Below are positions 1 through 10,996 of a DNA stretch of 27,667 nt, piece by piece. Below the pieces are notes generated by a model, which was not told where the DNA came from, did not search any database, and saw only the letters and a program-made list of their open reading frames with translations. A program made the position numbers and the translations under genes. Each line of letters begins with the position of its first letter. Position 1 is the first letter of the stretch. Source of the stretch: Entrophospora sp. SA101 (Eukaryota; Glomeromycota; Glomeromycetes; Entrophosporales; Entrophosporaceae); NCBI GenBank assembly GCA_958430865.1, contig CAUDNR010000116.1, positions 1 through 27,667 on the forward strand. The letters run 5' to 3'.

Positions 1-1384
1 AAAAACAAAATGTCTATTTTAATTCTGTGAACTAGAGTGACGACGAGTGGCGGGCGATAACCACCACCACCATCCTTAAAACACTTACTTATGTTGTTCT
101 TTATCTTCTTCTCTGCTCCTTTTCTTTTGACGTGGCATGTTTCTACTTACGTCAAGGTTTTACTTAATACTAAGTTAAACAATATTAAATGAGACAGTAA
201 TATTCAATGAGAATTATGAAATATAGGCGGATTTATTTATCCTCTCAAAAAGGTTGACACTGCCTAAAATTCTTAATATTAATTATGAAATTATAAAAAC
301 GTGTAATTCAAATTTATTTTCGTTTAAATAAAAGTTTTGTGATACAATCGACGCGTACACATCAATTATCTATCTTATTGGTTATTTTTTTTGGTAGGAC
401 AGGCGTGAATTGATTTTTTTTTTCTTGGAAAAACAATTTATTTTTTGACAGAGTCCAAGATGACAAAACATGAATGTTGTCGTTTGGTTTGGTTTGAATC
501 TCCTAAAGAAAAGGTGTTAATAACTAACCAGAGGTACTTTTTTTTACTTGTATTGATATTTTTATTTTGGTTTATAAACATTTTAATTGGAATCAAAACG
601 CTGTGCAGATCTTGCTGGGTAATTACAAGATTTTCATTGATAATATTTGGCTTTTCGTAATCAATAATATTAATATTATTATATTATTATAATTACAAGA
701 TGTCAAGGCAGCGCACGGTTGAATATGAAACATTTCAAATATGAAACATTTTGATATGCAATGTTTGATTATCGGAAATTGGCAAGTGTTGAAGCACACA
801 AACTACCTTGAACACTTTACAGTCATTCTCTCACATTTCTCGTGTACATAAGGCTAATCTGACCACGGTGCTCCCGATGATATGATGATGCAACTGAATT
901 TTCAGGGGGGGGCGCAAAGCCCTGGAGTTTACCAAGACTGCACCAATTGTCAATGATGCTTCACTAATCTTCCCTCATCAGAGATGGCTGCTGGCATGCT
1001 AGCCGAAAAGTCAACTGCAACAATCCCACCTCTAGGTAAGGATGGCTCTGTGACCAAGTCGCAACTCTGCTGATGAATTGTAGTGCCATGTAAATATCTA
1101 GATTCATCAAAACAACGAGAATCTGCAGCTCGTTCAAGCTCAGGAGGTCATAATTCAGAGCAGGGTTGGTGGCCCTGAAATTGCATTTGGACCCTGATAT
1201 TAAGAGGAAAGTTGTAAAATAGTGTTTGTTTTATATAATCATTTTTGTAAATGCTCTGTTTTTTGACACTAACCAATTTATAATTTTGGGTAGGGGACTA
1301 GATTGGGTTTTTGCCCAATCAGTTCTCTGTCCTGTAGGTTAAAATTATCGCATGATTTGATCATAAGTTTCGCTTTAGCGGATC
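1..1384. other. Intergenic/repeat-derived DNA, no supported gene
   Basis: No open frame here looks like a conserved protein. The frame at 445-660 only opens from TTG and is a run of hydrophobic, AT-driven codons, so I do not call it a gene. A block at about 860-1215 is visibly richer in G+C than the surrounding DNA and contains a run of eight Gs, but all frames are broken by stops. It may be a decayed gene or transposon fragment. A hairpin lies at about 1300-1320. Confidence 0.5.
1302..1321. repeat. Short hairpin (7-bp stem, 6-nt loop)
   Basis: The sequence GATTGGG, a T-rich loop and CCCAATC form a perfect 7-bp stem. The surrounding GGAC...GTCC bases could extend it imperfectly. It lies between the G+C-richer block and the hAT remnant. 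I considered a Helitron 3' end, but no CTRR follows at the usual distance on either strand. Confidence 0.4.
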
Positions 1385-1755
1385 TCTCGTAAGCATAAAA
1401 AAATTTGTGTACATATGATCAAATTCATAAAGTTACAAATTATGGAAATAAATAGTTCTTTGAATTAATCTTCCTATTTTTTTTTATCTTCTCAATATTC
1501 ACATGCTTTCTCAAAATTAAAGTTTCAATTTCAGGTCCATTTAATAAAATCATTAAATGATTATTTAATGTATCAAGATTTATTTTGTTCCTTAATTTAT
1601 TCTTTAATCAACTTTGTTTGGGAAAATATTCTTTCTACATTAGCATTTGAAAGAGGTATAATAAGAGTTATTTTAATTAGGAGGGATATTAAAAGTCTTC
1701 ATCTGTGTCAAAAATGAATTTACAAAACATTTTTATTTGGTACTACGCAACACTG
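1385..1755 (-). mobile_element. hAT-family remnant (diverged copy of 17674-18068)
   Basis: The reverse complement of this segment starts with a hAT-like terminus CAGTGTTGCG at 1755 and then matches the 17674-18068 copy. Identity is perfect from 1755 to 1524 and drops to roughly 90% with small indels from 1523 to about 1385. After that the terminal repeat is not recognisable. It retains the hAT C-terminal dimerisation signature (PLSNANVERIFSQTK, read on the minus strand) followed by an in-frame stop. It is a non-functional fragment. The jump in identity at 1524 marks the end of the mirrored duplication. Confidence 0.65.
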
Positions 1756-2624
1756 CTGGTGAAATTGAGTAGTTACGGCTGGTGTAACTGGTGAAACTAT
1801 TCCACCAATGGTGTAACTCAAAGGAACTCAAATAAAATCATGTTAAAATTTCAAACAATTTATTTAATTATTTTCCAAATCATCTTGGTTCATAATATTT
1901 TCTACTAGAACACTTGGATCATAAGACATATTTCCTAGATTTATATTTCTTAAACTTTTTGATTGTTCATTAATAAATATTATTAAAATCACTTTCATCA
2001 AAAAAATTATTAATAATTGATGAATCAAATATATTATTCCTTATTTCATTAATATTCAACTCTTTACCATAATATTTTAATTCTTTATCAAGGTTAGAAA
2101 TATATAATATGAATGAATATTACACATTGCTTTAACTTTGTAAATATTTAATTTGGTTAAATAATCTCCATAAATCCACTTTAATGTAGAGAAGTTACGT
2201 TCACAAACTGATTGAGATGGAGATATTGCATAAAGATGTAAGGCTAATTCTTGCAATTGGTCATTGTTTTTATCTGTATTAATGCTTAACTACCACATAG
2301 TTGGATTTATCATAGGACAAATGGTATCATTTCAATACCAATTATTTAACAAACGTGGCTAATTATGGCTTAACGTTGGGATATTATTGTCAGTTAATTG
2401 CAATAATATTCGGTGCTTACCAATTAATTAATTAGTTACAGTAAAAAGAATGTTCACTTTATTAACATTAAAGAATTTTTTTTTAAATTTTCAGATTTTT
2501 TTTTCTTATGTACTAACATTAATTTAGTATGATTTTCATTTCACCAGTTGCAACAAAACCGATTGACGAATGGTGAAATGTCGAAACTGGCGAATAGGTT
2601 CCACCTGCAACCTTAAGGATGACC
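1756..2624 (-). mobile_element. Second hAT-family remnant, left copy
   Basis: This mirrors 16805-17673; see that entry for the coding evidence. On the minus strand a hAT C-terminal dimerisation segment (LALHLYAISPSQSVCERNFS) can be read around 2283-1864, interrupted by a frameshift and stops. Both flanks carry clustered TGGTGAAA / TGGTGTAA motifs like the subterminal repeats of hAT elements. It is inactive. Confidence 0.6.
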
Positions 2625-4025
2625 CTATAAATTGGATGTTATTAAAATAAATAATTATGGAATTATTTATTTATGATAGCACTCTTTACATAGAAGAAAA
2701 GAAAAGGTCAATATAAGGCAAGGGACTTTTATGAGTTGAGACATGCGTGGATAATATGTAAAGAATTTAAAATTTTTTTTAAAAAATGATTTTTGAAATC
2801 CATAATACAATTTTTTAAATAATATGTTGTATTCGAAGAACCCTGCTCTTGATTATTTCATTATTTCCAATCAAATATTTTGTTGAGAAGAACACCGAAT
2901 TGGTAATGCAGTAATGATGCATGACAAACTTTTGACTTAGTCATTGACGTGACGAAAGTACTAATTAAAAATAGTTACTCGCCAATGACTATTTTGACGA
3001 TTTGACGAAATTGATGAAAAAATTAAATTTTTTGTTTTATAATAAAATATATATATAAAAGATCCCCTCCCCCTTAATTATATAGAATGAATATTTTGAG
3101 TCTACAAAAACAACCGTAATAATAATATTAATGATAAACTATTATAATAACAACATTCAAATTACAATCACCGTGCTAGAAACTTCCGCCTTCTCTTTAT
3201 ATCCAATAGTAAGTTTATGAGATAATATTGCTTAAGGCAAGGAGAATTATCTTCTTCCTAACCTTCTTTACCTTCATTGTCTTAACCTTTTTTCCTAGGA
3301 TTGATTTTTTGTAGGTAGAAGTTCTTGATAGTGGAAGCAGCAATTTTCCTTGGGTAATTCATAGATTTCAATTACCAATTTTGCCAAATAAATCTGAATC
3401 CTGCTCAACATTTTTTCAATAGTGTTTAAAATCCTTCCACAGATTTCTTCTGTTCACCAATTGGCTTACTTGATGTTTCTTTTTATCAAATTAATTATTT
3501 TGGTTGAGATGAGGCAAAAGGCTAAAAGATAGTCCAATAAACAATCAATAACATGTGGATAAGATAATTATAGTTTTTTCTAATGTTAGTAATAAAGATT
3601 TTGAATTTTTATATTTAATTATATTTATATTAATATTAATAAAAAACTTTTTTATTGTTATTTATTTGAATTATTCTATTCCTATTTATAATTTTTTTGC
3701 TCTCATACTTGAGAACAAAAAAATGTTAAACATGAAAGAACTTTCTTGAGGTCTGCACTATTTGGATCTAAAATTTCATCTGATAATCTATGAAAGAAGA
3801 ATGGCCTGACTAAATTAATCCAACCAATCAATTGATGACATTTTAGCAATGAACAAAAAAATAAGATCTGGGTTTTACACTGAATTGACATATAATAATA
3901 ATGATGTAATTATTATTATTTTTTATTATTCATAATGTAAATTTGTTCATTATGAAAAGTGATCAAAAAACAACTTATATTATATAATCAAGCCAATACC
4001 ATCATCATCATCAATAATTTTAATA
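2625..4025. other. Intergenic, decayed sequence (mirror of 15404-16804)
   Basis: No intact gene is supported. On the minus strand, 3703-3891 is an open frame of 62 codons that I do not recognise. The stretch 3230-3550 contains short protein-like pieces broken by stops, suggesting an old pseudogene or transposon body. At 2936-2989 there is an inverted pair AGTCATTG / CAATGACT. See 15404-16804 for the sense reading. Confidence 0.4.
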
Positions 4026-5500
4026 CTAAAATTGAGGTTTTTGATACTCATCCAAAAAATAAGTTTTTCGGTTTTCATGTAGAAAACTTTTGAATAAAAT
4101 ATCAATTAGTAAAATAAATACATCCTAAATATAAATAAAAATATATATTATTTGAAAAATAAAAAACTTACTTTAAGAAATCAATTAGGTGATCTTTTAT
4201 TGTTGTCAATGTATCTTCTTCTACATTAGAACTTGATATTAAAGCTGGAATATATACTAGATATATAGTATATATTTTTTTTATCCCCAAAAAATAATGA
4301 TTTATTAAGAATCGTTATTTTTTTTTCCAAAAAATCACCAAAAAACTTTTTATTGTTTATTTACCAAATAACCTTAAAAAATGTTCAGCTCCATATAATT
4401 GTGAACTTTCCAATTTATCAAATTTACTTTTCAAATCTCTATATTGTTGTCTCTCTAATTGATATAGTAATCTGGTTCCCAGACATTTATTAAAATAATA
4501 AAGTATTCCATTTATAATTTCTTCTGTTGATCCATCATTAAACAAACTATTTATATATATATATATATATATATTTAATAATTATATTGATTTGATTGAT
4601 TTTTGATTTATCTATCATTTACCTATTATGTTGGCTATATTTTTTTTTTTGATACAATTTATAATGATCAATTATATCTACCACTGATGGTTTACGTGGT
4701 AATCGTACGACCTACATATACAATTAAACGTAAAGATGTATAGATATATTTTTATATTATTTATTATATTGTAATCCTTACTAATTGTGATGTATTAATA
4801 TTTTCCCAATCTTGAACTAATATGGATTTTAGCATTTCAGGTATTGGAATTGCTATTATAGGTTTCTTGAGAATTTCATCCTAAAGACAATATAATATAT
4901 TCATTCAATTAATGATTAATCATTATTATTAATAAAGTTTAAATAAGAGTTACTTTATCAATCGATTGTTCTCTTCTTCTCTTCTTTCCTTTTTCTGTGG
5001 TTGTTGTTGTTGTTGCAATATTTGATGACGCTGCAGTTGCTGCTGTATCAATATTCATTCGTCTACCTGTTGATGCTTTATTTTTTTTATTAAATGATTC
5101 TTCGATTTGTTTTCGTTTTGATAAATTAGTTTCATTAAATTTTAAAACTCTGGGTTCTGGAACCCATTCATCCCAGCTATTTTTTATTTTTTATTATGTT
5201 ATTTGGATTTTTTTTTTGTGCAAAAATTTAAAAATTTAAAAAATTTTCTTACGTGTGCTTCCAACCTTTATAATGTATTAAATAATGTGGTCCGGAAACA
5301 TCTGATTTTGGGTGTTTTTGATCCAAATAATCTACATCTAGCACCTTATTATTTTTTTATTTTTATTTTAATTAGAGAGGAATAATTAACAAAAAATTAT
5401 TATAAACAGTATATAACATAAATACTTTAGCTTCATAAATCATTGGTCCATGATAACAAAGAATTCGTTCGCCTTTTTGATACAAAAATTGTTGTGACAT
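4026..5500 (-). CDS. EAF3: EAF3/MRG15-type chromodomain protein (left copy)
   Basis: I reconstructed eight exons by GT..AG junctions and reading phase: 5500-5426, 5344-5253, 5176-4954, 4880-4782, 4711-4623, 4546-4365, 4256-4172 and 4086-4026. They give 301 aa. Residues about 6-75 match an MRG-family chromodomain (GERILCYHGP, YEAK, HYKGW, WDEWVPEPRVLKF). A basic linker (GKKRRR) follows. Residues about 131-298 form the MRG domain (ENINTSQLVVRLPRKPSV, YGAEHFLRLFVYIPALI, DFLNFLHENRKTYF). In known fungi EAF3 is shared by the NuA4 acetyltransferase and the Rpd3S deacetylase and binds methylated H3K36. Length is close to the family norm. I chose the exon 7 acceptor that restores RLFVYIPALI. It is identical in the parts compared to the copy at 13929-15403. 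The nearest gene, the DPBB gene, is divergent and 1.8 kb away. Confidence 0.9.
4551..4574. repeat. (TA)n microsatellite in EAF3 intron 5
   Basis: About 12 TA units lie within the intron between exons 5 and 6 of the left EAF3 copy. The same tract is present in the mirrored gene at about 14855-14878. A length difference between the copies would be an easy test of whether both exist in the genome. Confidence 0.8.
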
Positions 5501-6085
5501 TTATATATTTTTATATATGTGATATATTATACTTTTATTAATTAATTATTTATTTATTTTATATCAAGTTAAATTGAATTTTTATTGATGAAAGGAAGAA
5601 GGGTCGAAAAAAAAAAGGTTTTTACCATTGTTTTAGCGAAAGAAATAAATCGAAATAAATTAGCGTCTTTTTTAATTAAAAATATGTTGATCATGGTTAA
5701 ATAGTTTCCTTTTTCGTAAAATTTATGTCTTACAAAATGAAATGATTACGATTGTTCCTAAACTAACAAGTGACAAAATAAATTGGTATTATTAGTATTT
5801 TTCATTTCCACACAATATTAAAATCAAATAAGATCAAAGATTGAGTGAGTTAAAAACTAACCTATTACACTTTACAGAACTGATAAATCAGAACTGTCCA
5901 TGTACACATTCAGTTAAGTATATATACATTGCGACCATTGCTTCTAGGAAATCCACACAAGGTCTGTAAGTTAATAACATAAATTATGACCTAAAAAATT
6001 GTGAAGACCATTCCCTCCATTTTTACACATAATGACAAGTTTGTAATAACAAATGGTCATATATCTGAATAAGTTATTATATTAA

Positions 6086-6594
6086 ATGTATTAAAAGTCG
6101 TATTTTTGTTTCAAATGATCAACACATTTTGCCATATGATAATGTTTAATATATAAAGTATCTCTTATCTTTTTCACTAATTCTTTTTTTTCTTTTGTAA
6201 TCTATATAGTTGTGTTGTGCGTGAAAATGAAATCTATGTGAATTTGCAATTCACGTACGTGAAATTCAAATTAGCCAATCAGAATTTCATATCCAAACGC
6301 CCCACTCCAAAATTTCAATTATAAATTTCGATTTCATTTCACATACAGTTGCAAATCCACCTTAAACAATTTTGTTAAATGCTTATCACACTTAGTTGCT
6401 TTAAATTTACTTTTAATCAACTCATCTAATGTTTCATACCATTTGTCCATCCTTCGGTTATTAATAGCTAGATTTAGACCACATTATTCCAATTACAAGT
6501 TCCGTGTTTTACACTTCTTTCCTTTGAATATTCATCATCATCTTAACCCCAATGATTCTTTTTATTTAAACTTCTTTTTTTAGTAATTTTTCTA
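6086..6594 (-). pseudogene. Unidentified decayed coding sequence, left copy
   Basis: This mirrors 12835-13343, where it reads on the plus strand. See that entry for the peptide fragments and breaks. Confidence 0.3.
6217..6346. mobile_element. MITE-like element with ~18-bp terminal inverted repeats (left copy)
   Basis: The 130-bp segment begins GTGCGTGAAAATGAAATC and ends with the reverse complement of GTATGTGAAATGAAATC, an imperfect terminal inverted repeat. Inside are a 14-bp perfect palindrome TTCACGTACGTGAA (6250-6263) and the string GGCGTTTGGATA on the minus strand, reminiscent of PIF/Harbinger-type ends. No clear target duplication was seen. It interrupts a decayed open frame. It is mirrored at 13083-13212. 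Confidence 0.45.
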
Positions 6595-7310
6595 AATTTG
6601 TACTAGTTACACAATAATATCACATGATCGAATCACCATCATAATAAAAAACGTTTGGAATAAAAAATGCACAATAACAAACTATTTGAAACATTCAAGC
6701 AAGGCTAGTAAAATATGGTTCTATTTGTTTTATTATAAATCCGTTATTTTGTTTGATCTGATGTTATTTTTAAAACCTCATTATGCTATAATTAGTCGAA
6801 TTAATGAATTAGTTTATTTGTTTTATTTATTAGGAAATTAAACAAATACAAAATTCAAGGATCGGCTCCTCTGGCCGTGCGTTTAATATTAATATTACAC
6901 GGGGCCCACAAAGGATTCAAACTTTAAGCTTTCAATTACATAATAATTAAAACTACAACTATATAGAGAAGGAATGAATTGAGTACAAAGAATGTCTTTA
7001 AAACCGAGATGTATTTCAATCGAAACATAATGCAAGCAATAAAAAAAGTTTACATAAGAATTAATCATCTGTGAATTGTGAATGCAAATATGGAAATAAA
7101 AGTCTTTTTTTTTTTGTATTTAACCCGTTAATTTTTTTGGTTTTTTAATTTTTTAGTTTTGTAAAAATTTTTAAACAAAATTAAATTTTTCTTATTGAAT
7201 AAGAAAAATCGCATTCTTTAAAAATTATTATATATATACTGGTATATATATAATATAAAAAAAAAATTACAAACTCTTCCTGTCTTTAACCTTTTTATAA
7301 ATCAATAATC

Positions 7311-8217
7311 ATGCGAAATATATTTAAAAAAAATAATGATATAGAATCAAATACACCAGAAAAAACAAAAAAACCCTCCTTTTTCTCCAAATTAATGTTA
7401 AAAATAAAAAGTTTTAATACATGGTTTGATAAAAAATTTCCCAGGATTGCTAAATACAAGATAATAATAATAATATTTTTGATTTTATTATTGATTGGTT
7501 TATTTATTATTATTATTATTGCTGCTGTCGGTGGATTTTCTTCTTCTTCTGGAGACGATACTGGTAAATCCGGCAGTCAGTTAAGTGGAAAAGGCAAAGG
7601 AACTTTTTATTGTAAGTTTTATTTTTAATTAAAAAAATAATGTTATTTTGTCAATTCATCGATTAATTTATTTTTTTAATAAATAAAAAAGATCCGAATG
7701 CTGGAATTAGTGCATGTGGACAGCAACATCACGATAACGAATTAATTGGATCAATGGTAAATAGTAATAGTATTTTGTTTCCTTTTAAAAAAATTTGGTA
7801 TATAATAATAATAATGTTTTTTTTATAAAAACTTTAGAATAAAGAACAATATGGTAAATTTGCTAATTCTGATGAATCACCAGTGTGTGGCATATGTATA
7901 AAAGTCACAGGACCAAAAGGAAGTGTTAAAGTGAAAATAGTTGACATGGTATTTTTATTTATTTATTTATTTTATTTTTTAAAAAAACAATCATGGTCAA
8001 TTAATTAATTAATAATTTAATGTCTTGCAATATCAGTGTGCTGGATGTAAAAAAGGCGACATTGAGTTATCACCTAGAGCATTCAAAGTAATTTATCTTA
8101 TTTTATTCAATTTTTTTGATTTATTATATGAAATATCTAAAAATTATATTATTTATCATTTAGAAAATTGGTAATCTAGATGATGGAATAGTGCCGATTA
8201 CTTGGGAGGGCTGTTAA
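7311..8217 (+). CDS. Membrane-anchored DPBB (expansin/RlpA-like) protein
   Basis: Five exons, 7311-7611, 7692-7756, 7838-7948, 8037-8087 and 8164-8217, join cleanly (phases 1,0,0,0) to give 193 aa. Residues 1-48 are basic and polar; residues 50-74 are one strongly hydrophobic helix (KYKIIIIIFLILLLIGLF), then a Gly/Ser linker. Residues about 94-193 are a double-psi beta-barrel like expansin, barwin and RlpA proteins. The signs are GKGTFYYPN at the entry, ISACG (C109), a CGIC pair (C139/C142), the VKIVDMCAGC segment (D158, C160, C163), the DIELSPRAF strand and a final WEGC. No second expansin carbohydrate-binding domain is present. Small secreted fungal DPBB proteins are linked to walls and host interaction. 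Here the helix follows a long positive N-terminus, so I infer a type II signal anchor rather than a cleaved secretory protein. The enzymatic role is unknown. It is convergent with BCP1, 153 bp between stops. Confidence 0.87.
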
Positions 8218-8370
8218 TTTGAAATATCAATAATAATAATAATAATTTAAAATCATCTAAAATAATAATCTTAATGTAATTTTATCTTTTGTATATTATA
8301 TAGATGGATAGACAGATAAATAAAATAATATAATAAGAGAACAATGATTTATTATTTTGTAATGTGAATT
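8218..8370. other. Shared 3' intergenic region of two convergent genes
   Basis: Only 153 bp separate the stop codons of the plus-strand DPBB gene and the minus-strand BCP1 gene. AATAAA at 8319-8324 could serve the DPBB transcript, but the region is so A+T-rich that this is weak evidence. Overlapping 3' untranslated regions are likely. Confidence 0.5.
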
Positions 8371-9789
8371 TTAGTTGTTATTACAGGCAATTTCCAAATC
8401 CGTTACTAATTTTTTAAATTTGTTTTTGTGCAATAGAAATATTTTTAATGAGGGTAAAATACCAAAGTCATAAAAACTTCTTTTGGAATCTGATTCTGAT
8501 GGTTTTTTTGTTAATTTGAAATTTAATTGGTAATCTGAGTTCTATAGAAAAAGACAACAAATGAAAAAGAAAAATTTAATTAATAAAATTAATTAAATAT
8601 CATATAATTATATATAATCATTTACTTGTTCAATTATTTCATCTTCTGGATGAAAATAAAAAAAATTTGATTCGGATGATGACTAGAAAAATAAAAAACA
8701 TTTCATTAAATTAAATATTTTTAATATATGTTAAAATCCCTCTGAATCTAAATATAATATATACCAATTTAGTCTTCTTTCTTTTTCCTATTTGTTGTTC
8801 CTCTTCCAATTCTTTATCTGTCATAGATTCAACTTCTTTATAAACTTTTGTTATAATAAGAAACCATTCAAATTCAAATGGTTTATTCTAATGGCAAATA
8901 ATTGGTTAAAATAAATATTATTATTTCAAGTGTTCATATTAATCTTTTTATTTTACTTACATCTTCAATTGCATCCTCAATTTCTTCTTGAAGCATTTTA
9001 TACAATGGTGGAATAATTTCCACTGGCATATTTATCAATCTCTCACTTAATATTAATCCAATATTTTTATTCCTATTCCTATTATTATTACTGTTGTTAC
9101 TGCTGTTATTGACTATTTGATCAAATAGCTCTAATAGTATTTCATTTAATTTTACATCTTTACTAGTTTTTTCTAATAAATAATTTATTAAACTCTTCAT
9201 GCATTTTTTATTCTAAAAAATAAAACAATTAATAAATTAATAATAGATTATGATAAATTATTTTCAATAACTATAACAATTATTACCTTGTGTTCATTGA
9301 TATTTAATACAGTTAGAAATGCAAAAGGATCAGAGTCACTTCCATCCACTTTAACAGTTGTGCCTACTGATGGTTGATTTACAATTAATTCTGTTAATTC
9401 ACTCAACTCAAACAACTCTGAATCTGAAGAAAACAATTGTTTTAACAAAGTTTTTATTGAATGAAAATCACTATCTTTCGGATCAAAAAAATCAAAATCA
9501 ACATTTATTATTTCTTCTCCCTAATAAATACATTAAATTATTAGATACTGAATATTAATTATAGTGATTATATATAAGGGATCATATTATATAAGAAAAA
9601 ATCGGTAATTTGTAGTAATTTATTGTAATTGATGATTACTTCTGATATTTCATTATCAGAATTATCAGAATTCTCTTCTTGTTCGTTACCATCCTCCTCC
9701 GCTACTTTTTCATCTTCCGTTATATCCATCTGATCCATCTGATCAGGGTTTGTTTCAATAACTGTTTTATCAACTTTGCGTTTACTCAT
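8371..9789 (-). CDS. BCP1: BCP1/BCCIP family nuclear protein
   Basis: Six phase-0 exons, 9789-9640, 9520-9287, 9212-8961, 8887-8765, 8682-8626 and 8541-8371, give 328 aa, near the usual size for this family. Residues 1-50 are an acidic, disordered start beginning MSKRKV. The conserved core follows: DFDFFDPKDSDFHSIKTLL, then ELTELIVNQP, VGTTVKVDG and DSDPFAFLTVLN. Further on are GLILSERLINMPVEIIPPLY, KPFEFEWFLIITKVYKE and FFYFHPEDEIIEQ. In yeast Bcp1 is an essential nuclear chaperone of ribosomal protein Rpl23 and is needed for nuclear export of Mss4; animal BCCIP binds BRCA2 and p21. The Asn-rich insert in exon 3 (about residues 154-168) looks like a trinucleotide-repeat expansion. Lower-confidence point: exact acceptor of exon 5. 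Confidence 0.92.
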
Positions 9790-10922
9790 TATTTTTAAAT
9801 AAAACTTTTTTTTTCAATTTTTATCGTTACACCATTTATTTATTGTTAATCACTGTCTGTCACATGATTCGAAAATATCTCTTCTCGTTATCTATCTGTC
9901 TTTGCTTTATTACATGTGTGATTATACACTACATGTATTTCGAAGGTAAATTAATATGAAATTTCCAACTATTAATTCGTGGTCTAATATGTAGATACAA
10001 CTTTCCAAATACAATCGAATTAAATACAATAAAAATCTTGATGTCACGTGATATCGAAGAAGGTGCAATAATTTTCATAATAGAATTTGGCGCAAATTTT
10101 CGCAGATCACTAATTGAAATTTTCCGGAACCCATACTTCATTCCTAAAAAAAATACTATTTATACGAATTTATAAATTGTATTTGCAAATGTAATAAATA
10201 GTAAGAAACCCAAAGTTTTAATATACAATTTTCAAATGGACTTTCTTATAAAATATTTTATCTTTATATGGAGGGACCGCTGGATTCTTGCCTAAAATTG
10301 CTATATAAAACTTAAGATTCAAGTATAATATTTAATTATTTATTCAAGAAAAAAAATATAAATAAGCGTTTGTAATTAGTTTTATTCAAAAAAAAAGAAA
10401 TATAAATAGATGTTTGGTTACTTTGAAAAGTTTAAATTTTAAATTTTTATGTCGCGTAATCATGCTTAATCACGTGAGGACGGTCATATTCTAAAAATTC
10501 TAAAAATTATTATTATATTGTTTATTATCGCCACAAAATTATACTAACGATCGGCAAAATTTTGCAGTTGTCTCACGGAGCACGAATTAATGATTTTAAT
10601 GATCAAAGAATTGTTACGCGACCATAAAACAATTATTATTGTTGATATTTTGTTAACGATTTTAAAGAATTGTTTTCGCAACCCATTAAAAAAAAAAGAA
10701 ACCTTTCAAATGTGCCAATCCTTCATTTTTATTAAAATGTTTGCGTGCAGTGTTATCATAGTAACTTTGAGGCTTAATCACTCCATGGTAACGTGAGATA
10801 TAAACAAAATGAAATTGTAACTTTGTAGAGAAAGGTCTTACGATTTGATTTTTTTTTGGTTTTACATTTCTATTTTTTTTGGAGAAATTAAAAAAGATCT
10901 ACACATTCAGTGACTCACCACC
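9790..10922. other. BCP1 upstream intergenic region
   Basis: No gene was recognised. Open frames at 9929-10141 (minus) and 10590-10796 (plus) have no family signature and no fitting neighbours. The BCP1 promoter must lie here. CACGTG cores occur at about 10046 and 10472 and could be bHLH-type sites, but they are not strong evidence on their own. Confidence 0.4.
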
Positions 10923-10996
10923 AGTGTTGGAAATTCGTCGATCTTATGATCTGCAAAAAAAAATTTGTGCACATATGAACACAAGAAATTTTTATT
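10923..10996 (-). mobile_element. End of a hAT element running into the gap
   Basis: From 10923 the sequence CAGTGTTGGAAATTCG and the following 60 bases match, with few differences, the reverse complement of the terminus at 18068 (CAGTATTGGAAATTC, then GATCTGCA, then the ATTTGTGCACATATGA region). This is therefore the 3' terminal inverted repeat of another copy of the same hAT family. The contig breaks 74 bp into it, as expected for a multi-copy repeat that stopped an assembler. Its transposase, if present, would be in the gap reading on the minus strand. Confidence 0.7.

Larger units (their letters stand above)
5501..7310. other. Divergent intergenic region EAF3 / DPBB gene
   Basis: This is the promoter-side region of two divergent genes. 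It holds a small inverted-repeat element (6217-6346) and, on the minus strand around 6594-6086, pieces of a decayed open frame split by that element. It also holds a G+C-richer patch at about 6850-6915, just upstream of the DPBB gene. No intact gene, tRNA or other RNA gene was found. It is mirrored at 12119-13928. Confidence 0.45.
1524..7432. repeat. Left arm of 5.9-kb inverted duplication
   Basis: This 5909-bp segment is repeated in reverse complement at 11997-17905. Every mirrored position pair checked (six open-frame pairs and several intergenic stretches) sums to 19429, so there is no net insertion or deletion. I saw no mismatch in the stretches compared. It contains hAT remnants, a whole EAF3 gene and the first 122 nt of the DPBB gene. 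The inner end is defined only by the start of the contig after the gap, so the true repeat could be longer. It may be a real palindrome or a false duplication created in assembly. Confidence 0.9.

Noticed and set aside
445..660. 71-codon open frame near the left edge
   Set aside because: Opens from TTG, mostly hydrophobic AT-driven residues, no family motif or splice context.
1302..1335. Helitron 3' end
   Set aside because: A hairpin is present, but no CTRR motif follows at the expected distance on either strand.
6850..6930. tRNA-like sequence (GTTTGAATCC on the minus strand resembles a B box)
   Set aside because: No matching A box, no cloverleaf pairing and no acceptor stem.
10040..10480. 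CACGTG cores as a defined regulatory module
   Set aside because: Isolated six-base words without spacing or conservation evidence.
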